A stretch of DNA of 64,000 bases from Herbidospora sakaeratensis. GTDB taxonomy: Bacteria; Actinomycetota; Actinomycetes; Streptosporangiales; Streptosporangiaceae. Below are positions 36,936-43,800 of this stretch, in pieces. A program made the translations under genes and the position numbers. The stretch is taken from the NCBI RefSeq assembly GCF_001570525.1, contig NZ_BBXC01000008.1, positions 523,841-587,840 of the forward strand, in the 5' to 3' direction. The first letter of the stretch is position 1. Each line of letters begins with the position of its first letter. The notes below the pieces were generated by a model. That model had not been told where the DNA came from and did not search any database. It saw nothing but the letters and a program-made list of their open reading frames with translations.

Positions 36936-36967
36936 GGGTTCGCCCGGCCCCGGAACCGGGCGAACCC
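36936..36967. terminator. 12-bp-stem bidirectional terminator
   Basis: GGGTTCGCCCGG (36936-36947) and CCGGGCGAACCC (36956-36967) form a perfect 12-bp stem with an 8-base loop. The hairpin lies between the NACHT remnant and the stop of the minus-strand glucanase gene, and can end transcription from both sides. Confidence 0.8.
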
Positions 36968-36980
36968 ACCGCGTGGAGAG

Positions 36981-39900
36981 CTACACGTAGACGCCGAACT
37001 CCCACAGCGAGTAGCCCCACGGAGTGCCGCGCTGGGTCATCTCGACCCGCACGTACCGGGCCGTCGCCGTCAGGTTCAGGCTGTCGAAGCCGCCGTCACC
37101 GGTCGTCGTCGCGTAGGACTCGGTCCACGTCGTTCCGTTGGTGCTGGTCAGGACCTTGTACGACTTCCCGTAGGCCCCCTCCCAGGCCAGCTGCACGTGC
37201 TTCACCGCCTGGTTGGAGCCCAGGTCGACCTGGATCCACTGCGGGTCGGCCCACTCGCTGGCCCAGCGGGAGGTGTAGCTGCCGTCGGTGGCCCGCGCGG
37301 CGTTGAAGGGGCCGCCGTCGCCGGTCGCCTGGAAGGTCGAGGCCGTCGTCGTCTTGCCTGCGGCCACGTTGACGCCCGGCGCCACGGGCGGCACGACGCG
37401 GAACGACTTGGTCTCGATTCCGACGTTGCCGTGGCCGTCGTAGGCGTACACGTACACCTTCCAGACGCCCATGGCCTGCGGGGCCGTCACCGAGAACCGG
37501 CCGGGGGCGGTCTCGGTGAAGCGCACGTGGTCGAAGCCGCGGTTCCCGTTGACGTGCTTGTTGGAGAACATCAGGTTGTAGCGGATCAGGTCGCCGTTCG
37601 GGTCGGTGGCGCCGGTCTCCACGACGAACTGCGAGCCCGCCGGGACCGCCGTCTGGTTCTGGACGGTCATCGAGTTGATCTCCGGCGGGGTGTTGGCCGA
37701 GGCCGTGCCGGTGTAGGCGCGCTTCAGCGAGTGGTAGCCGTGCCGCCGCCAGCCGCCCGTGAGGGTGTTGAGCCACACGCCGCCGAAGTCGTTCTCCAGG
37801 CCGTAGTGGAACTGGGTCGCGCCCAGCGCCACGCCGGTGTGGTTGTGGATGGCGTTGTAGCTGGCCGTGTACATGTCGCGTTTCTGCAGGTCGGTCGGCT
37901 CTGTCGGCACCCCGTTGACGTCGTTGGGCACCTCCCACTCGCCGTCGGGGCCGGCCTCGGTGACGATGTAGGGCTTGGTGTAGCCGCCGTTGATCCAGTC
38001 GGTGCGGACGGTGTGGATCGCGCCGTAGGAGTTGACCGCCAGCAGGTCGAGGGCCGGCGAGTGGGCCCGGTAGTAGGTCCAGGCGAAGGTGTAGGCGTCG
38101 GTCGAGGTCACCGGGTGGTTCGGGTCGGCCGCCTTGATCGCGACCGCGACCTCGTTGACGAACTGGGCGTAGGCGACCCGCCGGGCCTCGACGGTGGCGG
38201 CGGGCAGGCCGTGGTCCTGCATCGTCAGGATGACCTCGTTGCCGACGTCCCACATGAGCACGCCCTGGCGGCCCTTGAGCGTGTTCACCCGGGCCACGAT
38301 CTCGGCCTTCACGGCGGTCTTGTACGCCGTGTCGTTGACGTAGTCGGCCCCCTGGTTCAGCCAGTGGCCGACGATCACCTTGATGCCGTGCTGGGCGGCC
38401 TTGTCGAGCAGCGCCGGGGTCGCGTCGTCGACGCCCCAGATGCGGATCGTGTTGACGCCCATGTTCTTCAGGTCGCGCATGTAGCCGTCGCCGGCGCCCT
38501 GCGGCGGGCCGTACGTGATGCCCTTGACCTCCCACGGCTGGCCGTTCACCTGGAGCTGCCAGTTGCCCTGGGTGCCCGTCACCCGCACGACCGACGGCCC
38601 GGCCGGGGTGGCGGGGTCGGTCATCGCGGCCGGGGTCGTGCCGGTCTGGCGGGCGACCTGCACCCAGTCGACGCTCAGCACGCCCCCCGGCGTGGTCGCG
38701 GCCGTCGGGGTGGTCTGACCGGCCAGCGCGTTCGGCAACGAGCCGCCGATGGCCAGGTCGAGACGCAGGTAGAAGCCATGGTGGATGGCCGCCTGCCAGG
38801 CCGCCACGCCGACCTGGGACTCCCTGACGACCCAGGTCTGCCGGCCGTCGAGGTAGAAGCGGATCTCCTCGTCGGTCTTGGTGCGGTCGATGATCTGCGT
38901 GTACTCGTGGTAGCCGGTCTGGCAGCCCGTGCACGACGCGAAACCGCTGGTCCGGCCGTCGTACTCGTTGCAGACGCCGGCGGGGGCGGTGCCGCAGTGG
39001 AGGGTCTGGGCGAGCTGGTTGCGGCCGTTGACGTTGGTCATGATGTCGGTCTCGCCGACGCCGGGCCAGTTGGTGTAGTTGCCCCGGTAGGCGGCCCCCG
39101 TGGCGCGGAAGCCGGGCCAGTAGCCCAGGGCGTTGGCGACGTCGGGCTGCTTGAGGCGGGCGCTGAACCGGAGCATTTGACCGGGCTGCGGGGCGAAGTC
39201 GGTGCGCTGGGTCTCGACGCGGCCGGAGGTCCAGTTGCCGGCGCCGTCGCGCAGCGCCTTGATCTCCAGGAAGCCCTGGCCGTTCAGCGCCACGTTGGCG
39301 GTGGAGGCGCTCATGGTCTCGACCTCGCCGGTGCCCCAGTTGGCCGCGCCGCCGGGGTAGGAGGTGCCGGTGCGCAGCAGCCAGTTCGCGGCGCTCGGCG
39401 AGGTGCCGGATCCGCCGGTGAAGTCGTCACGCCAGACCTCGGTCCAGGTGCCCGGGTCGGGATCGAGGTCCGGGTCGGGGTCGGTCCCGCCGCCGCTGTG
39501 GACGGCCATCTCCCACAGGCTGTAGCCCCAGCCGGAGTTGCGGGCGGTGCCGTGCATGCGGATGTAGCGGCCGGTCCCGCTGACGTTGATCGTCTGGGTG
39601 CCGCCGGTGCCGGTCGTGGTGCTGTGGAGGTCGGTCCAGGTCGTGCCGTTGGTGCTCGACTGGATCTTGTACGCCGTCGCGTACGCCCCCTCCCAGGTCA
39701 GCACGACCTTGCAGACCGGCAGCGAGGAGCCGAGGTCCACCTGGAGCCACTGCGGGTCGCTGTAGGCGCTCGACCAGCGGGTGGTGGCGGAGCCGTCGAA
39801 CGCGGCGCTCGCCGGGGTGCCGGCGTTCTCGACGCTGGACGCCGTGGCGGTCTTCCCCTGGGCGACGTTGGCGGTGCCGCACGTGCCTCCGGGGTCGCCG

Positions 39901-40376
39901 GTCCCGCCGCCCGGACCGAAGATCTGGAACTCCCAGAGCGAGTAGCCGTAGCCGGTGCCGCGCTGGGTGCCGTGGAGGCGGACGTACCGCCCCGAGCCGG
40001 TGACGTTCAGGGTCTGGACGCCGCCCGCGCCGGTCGTGGTGGTGTAGACGTCGGTCCAGGTCGTGCCGTTGGTGCTGGTCTGGATGGCGAAGGAGCGGCC
40101 GAAGGCGGCCTCCCAGTGGAGCACGACCTGGCTGATCTGCTGGGTGGAGCCGAGGTCGGCCTGGATCCACTGCGGGTCGCTGAAGTTGGAGGCCCAGCGG
40201 GTGGTGAGGTCGCCGTCGAAGGCGGCCCCCGGCAGGAAGGCCCCTTCGGAGGAGGAGGCGGTCGCGGGTTTGCCCTGCGAGATCGGCGGGTCGGCGGCCG
40301 CCGCCGGGGAGGTGACGGCCAGCCCGGACGCGACGAGCGCGACCAGGGTGGCGATGAACAGGCCTAAGCGGGACAC
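36981..40376 (-). CDS. Secreted multi-domain glycosidase: 2x discoidin, GH16-like, clan GH-A barrel, discoidin
   Basis: The 1131-residue protein has a signal peptide (1-27, SPAAAA), then F5/8-type C (CBM32-like) domains at ~32-155 and ~168-300. A GH16-like beta-jelly roll lies at ~320-595, a GH-A TIM-barrel domain at ~610-960, and a third F5/8-type C domain at ~1000-1131. In the GH16 part the catalytic motif reads GETDIMT: Glu442 and Asp444 are kept, but the expected acid/base Glu is Thr447. The barrel has WDVGNEV (Glu714) and VTEAGPDG (Glu807), matching an acid/base and nucleophile pair; YGPP...NMGVNTIRIWGVDD resembles beta-glucanosyltransferase/GH2-like barrels. It should bind and cut extracellular beta-glucans or similar. 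A LacI-type operator sits 33 bases upstream of the ATG. Confidence 0.88.
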   Translation of the reverse strand: MSRLGLFIATLVALVASGLAVTSPAAAADPPISQGKPATASSSEGAFLPGAAFDGDLTTRWASNFSDPQWIQADLGSTQQISQVVLHWEAAFGRSFAIQTSTNGTTWTDVYTTTTGAGGVQTLNVTGSGRYVRLHGTQRGTGYGYSLWEFQIFGPGGGTGDPGGTCGTANVAQGKTATASSVENAGTPASAAFDGSATTRWSSAYSDPQWLQVDLGSSLPVCKVVLTWEGAYATAYKIQSSTNGTTWTDLHSTTTGTGGTQTINVSGTGRYIRMHGTARNSGWGYSLWEMAVHSGGGTDPDPDLDPDPGTWTEVWRDDFTGGSGTSPSAANWLLRTGTSYPGGAANWGTGEVETMSASTANVALNGQGFLEIKALRDGAGNWTSGRVETQRTDFAPQPGQMLRFSARLKQPDVANALGYWPGFRATGAAYRGNYTNWPGVGETDIMTNVNGRNQLAQTLHCGTAPAGVCNEYDGRTSGFASCTGCQTGYHEYTQIIDRTKTDEEIRFYLDGRQTWVVRESQVGVAAWQAAIHHGFYLRLDLAIGGSLPNALAGQTTPTAATTPGGVLSVDWVQVARQTGTTPAAMTDPATPAGPSVVRVTGTQGNWQLQVNGQPWEVKGITYGPPQGAGDGYMRDLKNMGVNTIRIWGVDDATPALLDKAAQHGIKVIVGHWLNQGADYVNDTAYKTAVKAEIVARVNTLKGRQGVLMWDVGNEVILTMQDHGLPAATVEARRVAYAQFVNEVAVAIKAADPNHPVTSTDAYTFAWTYYRAHSPALDLLAVNSYGAIHTVRTDWINGGYTKPYIVTEAGPDGEWEVPNDVNGVPTEPTDLQKRDMYTASYNAIHNHTGVALGATQFHYGLENDFGGVWLNTLTGGWRRHGYHSLKRAYTGTASANTPPEINSMTVQNQTAVPAGSQFVVETGATDPNGDLIRYNLMFSNKHVNGNRGFDHVRFTETAPGRFSVTAPQAMGVWKVYVYAYDGHGNVGIETKSFRVVPPVAPGVNVAAGKTTTASTFQATGDGGPFNAARATDGSYTSRWASEWADPQWIQVDLGSNQAVKHVQLAWEGAYGKSYKVLTSTNGTTWTESYATTTGDGGFDSLNLTATARYVRVEMTQRGTPWGYSLWEFGVYV

Positions 40377-40408
40377 GGCCGCTCCTTGGGGGGTGAAGGG
40401 CTTCGCGG

Positions 40409-40426
40409 TTGGAGAGCGCTCTCCAA
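40409..40426. promoter_or_regulatory. LacI-family operator of the glucanase gene
   Basis: TTGGAGAGCGCTCTCCAA is a perfect 18-bp palindrome with the central CG typical of LacI-family sites. It lies 33-50 bases upstream of ATG 40376. It begins about 36 bases after the start of a perfect TTGACA on the minus strand, so it should cover the transcription start and act as a repressor site. The repressor gene is not in the window. Confidence 0.8.
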
Positions 40427-40531
40427 ATCAAGAGACTCGCGCGGGCGGCTGACAGGTGTCAAGGCCCCAATCCCCGGCGGGGAAACACCCGCGAAACACC
40501 CGGGAGGGCCGGAAGGGGGCGTCGACGCAGG

Positions 40532-40547
40532 TGGAGAGCGCTCTCCA
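40532..40547. promoter_or_regulatory. Second 16-bp LacI-family operator
   Basis: TGGAGAGCGCTCTCCA repeats the operator core exactly, 122 bases from the glucanase operator (centre to centre) and 224 bases from the NRPS operator. No -35-like TTGAC lies at the right distance on either strand, so it may be an auxiliary site for looping or serve an unrecognised promoter. Confidence 0.7.
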
Positions 40548-40684
40548 TGGAATTGGACCGCCGACCGAAACACCCGCTTTGACCTGCAGTAAGACGCCGC
40601 CTGACGTAGATCGTCTCGGCGCCGGGCTGTCAAGAGGCGGCCCTGAATTCGCGATGAAACTGCAGGCCGTTACCGCGATGTCAT

Positions 40685-40710
40685 GAAACGTAATGAAATT
40701 TCATCGTTTC
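40685..40710. promoter_or_regulatory. 26-base palindrome just upstream of the NRPS promoter
   Basis: ATGAAATTTCAT (40693-40704) is a perfect 12-bp palindrome flanked by GAAACG (40685-40690) and CGTTTC (40705-40710), which also pair, with two extra bases (TA) on the left. It is very AT-rich for this genome and ends 1 base before the -35 element. That is the usual place of an activator site. The binding factor is unknown. Confidence 0.5.
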
Positions 40711-40711
40711 C

Positions 40712-40741
40712 TTGACCCTGCCGAAAGCGCGTCCCTAGCCT
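40712..40741 (+). promoter_or_regulatory. Candidate promoter of the NRPS operon
   Basis: TTGACC (40712-40717) and TAGCCT (40736-40741) are separated by 18 bases, a fair sigma70/HrdB-type promoter. The predicted start near 40748 lies just before the CebR-type operator at 40757. Confidence 0.55.
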
Positions 40742-40756
40742 CGCTGAAGGGCGTAG

Positions 40757-40770
40757 TGGGAGCGCTCCCA
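40757..40770. promoter_or_regulatory. CebR/CelR-type operator of the NRPS operon
   Basis: TGGGAGCGCTCCCA is the exact 14-bp palindrome known as the binding site of the cello-oligosaccharide repressors CebR (Streptomyces) and CelR (Thermobifida). It lies 123-136 bases before the NRPS start codon and just downstream of the predicted transcription start, so a bound repressor would block the operon. It differs from the 16-bp sites nearby by one base pair fewer in each arm. Confidence 0.8.
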
Positions 40771-40892
40771 AATCAATCGGCGGGGGCGCGGATTCGTGCT
40801 GTCCGCGAAGCGGGACGCGGCCGGCCCCGGGCCGATCGCAGCTCGCGCCGCGCATCTGCCCCAGACGGGCCTCGACGAATCCGGAGCATCTG

Positions 40893-43800
40893 TTGACCAG
40901 TCTCTCCCCGGCCAAACAGGCACTTCTCGCTCGCCGGCTCCAGCGCCGGACCGTCTCGGAGACCATCGCGCCACGCTCACCCGAGGTCGTCCCGCCGTTG
41001 TCGCACGCGCAGGAGCGCCTGTGGTTCCTGGAGCACTACCGGGCGGGCACGACGGCGTACACGGTCCCCTTCACGGCCCGCCTCACCGGCGACCTCGACG
41101 CGGCGGTCTTCGCGGCGGCGGTGACGGAGGTGTCACGGCGGCACGAGAGCCTCCGCATGCGTTTCCTCGCCTCCGACGACGGCCTGCCCGAGGTGGTCGT
41201 CGACGCCGAGCCCACCACCGAGTTCTCGCTCGTCGAGGCCGGATCGGAGGAGGCCGCCCGGGAGCTGATGGCCGCCCAGCTGGCCCGCACGTTCGACCTG
41301 TCGGCCGGGGGGCTGCTGCGTGTCCTGCTGATCCGGCTGGCCCCCGGCGACCACGTCCTGCTGATGGCCGCCCACCACGCGGTGACCGACGGCTGGTCGG
41401 GTGAGATCCTGCTGCGCGAGCTGCTCACCCTGCACGCGGGCGGCGCCCTCGACCCGCTGCCGATCCAGTACGGCGACTACGCCCTGTGGGAACGCACCCG
41501 CGACCACACCCGCGACCTCGCCTACTGGCGCGAGCGGCTGACCGGGGTGCCGCCGCTGGAACTGCCGCTCGACTTCCCCCGCCCGGCCGAGCAGACCACC
41601 GCCGGCCGGAGCCGGCGTTTCCGCGTCGATCCCCGGCTCCTGGCCCGCTTCGCCGACCAGGGCGTGACGCCCTACATGGTCATGCTGGCCGCGCTGCAGC
41701 TCACCCTCGGCAGGTGGTCGGGGCAGTCCGACTTCGCGGTCGGCTCGCCGGTGAGCGGACGGCCGCTGCCCGAGCTCGAACCCCTCGCCGGCATGTTCGT
41801 CAACACGCTCGCGATGCGGGCCGACCTGTCGGGCGACCCGACCTTCGGGGAGTTCCTGCTGCGGGTCCGCGACTCGTGCCTGGACGCCTACGCGCACCAG
41901 GAGATGCCGTTCGACAAGCTGGTCGGCGAGCTGAAGGTGGAGCGCGACGTCAGCCGGTCGGCGGTGTTCCAGGTGCTGCTGGCGCTGCAGAACTATCGGG
42001 CGCCCGAGGACAACGGGCTGGCCGTCTCGCCGTTCCACCCCGAGGCCACGGTGAGCCGCTTCGACCTGGCCTTCTACCTCTGGGACGACGACCTCCTGGT
42101 CATCTACAACCCCGACCTGTTCCGGCCCGAGACCGTCGCCCGCCTGACCGACTCGTTGACGACGGTGCTGGGCGCCGCGCCCGAGACCCCGTTGTCGCAG
42201 GTGGCGTGGGTGCCCGACGCCGGCGAGGTGCTGGCCCTCGGCGTCGCGGCCCCGGCCCGGCCGCTGTCCGCGCGGCTGCTGCACGAGCTGCCGTCCGGCG
42301 GCGACGCCCCGGCCGTGGTGTTCGGGGACGACGTGCTGACGTACCGGGAGCTGGACCTGCGCGCCAACCATCTGGCCCACCGGTTGTGCTCCCTGGGGAT
42401 CCGGCCCGGCGACCGGGTGGCCGTCTGCCTGGAGCAGTCGGCCGGGCTGGCCGTCGCGCTGCTGGGCGTGCTCAAGGCGGGCGCGGCCTACGTCCCGCTC
42501 GACCCCGAGCAGCCGGACGACCGGCTCGCCTACCTGATCGGCGATTCGGGCGCGCGGGTGTCGGTCACCGGACGCCCGCTGCCCGGCGGGACCGTCGAAG
42601 TCGGCCTGGAGCCGGGCGAGGCCGACGCGCCGCCCGGCACCGGGGTGACCCCCGACGACCTGGCCTACGTGATCTACACCTCCGGCACCACCGGCCGGCC
42701 CAAGGGCGTGGCGGTGCAGCACCGCGAGGTGCTGACCTACCTCTCCGGGGTGCGGGAGCGCTTCGGCGTCGAGGACGGCAAGGTGTTCGCCCTCCCGCAG
42801 TCGCTCGCCTTCGACTTCGGGGTGACGATCTTCTACCTGTCGCTGATGACCGGCGGCACCCTGCACCTGATCCCGCCGAAGTCGACCGACCCGTGGCCGG
42901 TCCGCCCCGACTACCTGAAGATGACCCCCTCCCATCTGGCGGCCCTCGACGTCGACCCGCCGAAGGAACTGCTCATCCTCGGCGGCGAGGCGTCGACCGT
43001 CGGCTGGGCCTCCGACCTGGCCGCGCACTGCCGGGTGGTGAACCACTACGGCCCCACCGAGGCCACCGTCGGCGTGACCACCTTCGAGGTCGAGCCCGGT
43101 CAGACCGGCCAGGCCACGCTGCCCATCGGCCGGCCGCTGCCGGGGGCGCGGGTCTACGTCCTGGACGAGCACCTGCGGCCCGTCGCGGCCGGGGTCACCG
43201 GCGAGATCTACCTGGGCGGCGACCGGCTCGCCCGCGGCTACCTCGGCAAGCCCGCCCTCACCGCCGAGAAGTTCCTCCCCGACCCCTACGGCCCGCCCGG
43301 CTCCCGCGTCTACCGGACCGGCGACCTGGGCCGGTGGACCCACGACGGGGTGCTGCAGTTCCTCGGCCGCCGCGACCTCCAGGTGAAGATCCGGGGCTAC
43401 CGGGTCGAGCTGAGCGAGGTCGAGACGGTGCTCGCCGAGCATCCCGCCGTCGCGCAGGCGGTGGTGGAGCTGCGCGACCAGCGGCTGGTCGCCTACCTGG
43501 TCGGCGACGAGATCCCGGCCACCGAGGTGCGCGCCTGGGCGAAGGACCGGCTGCCCGACTACATGGTCCCGGCCCGCTGGACGTGGCTCGACGTGCTGCC
43601 GCTCAAGTCGCACGGCAAGGTCGACCGCGCGGCCCTGCCGTCGCCCGACGAGCCGGTCATGACCGGCCTGGTCGCGCCCGAGACGGAGGCCGAGGAGACG
43701 ATCGCCGCGATCTGGGCGGCGGTGCTGGGGCTGGAGCGGGTCGGGGTGACCGACGACTTCTTCGACCTGGGCGGTCACTCGCTGCTGGCCATGCAGGTGG

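Larger units (their letters stand above)
40377..40892. promoter_or_regulatory. 516-base divergent control region (glucanase / NRPS operon)
   Basis: This non-coding gap separates the minus-strand glucanase from the plus-strand NRPS operon. It holds three LacI-family palindromes (40409-40426, 40532-40547, 40757-40770), a -35-like TTGACA on the minus strand (TGTCAA at 40457-40462), a plus-strand promoter (40712-40741) and a 26-base imperfect palindrome (40685-40710). I see no gene in it. Confidence 0.75.

Noticed and set aside
36732-40367. 1211-codon open frame opposite the glucanase
   Set aside because: Antisense shadow; signal peptide, discoidin and GH motifs are all on the minus strand.
40579-40612. 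TTGACC...TAGATC as an extra plus-strand promoter
   Set aside because: The spacer is 22 bases, too long for a sigma70-type promoter.
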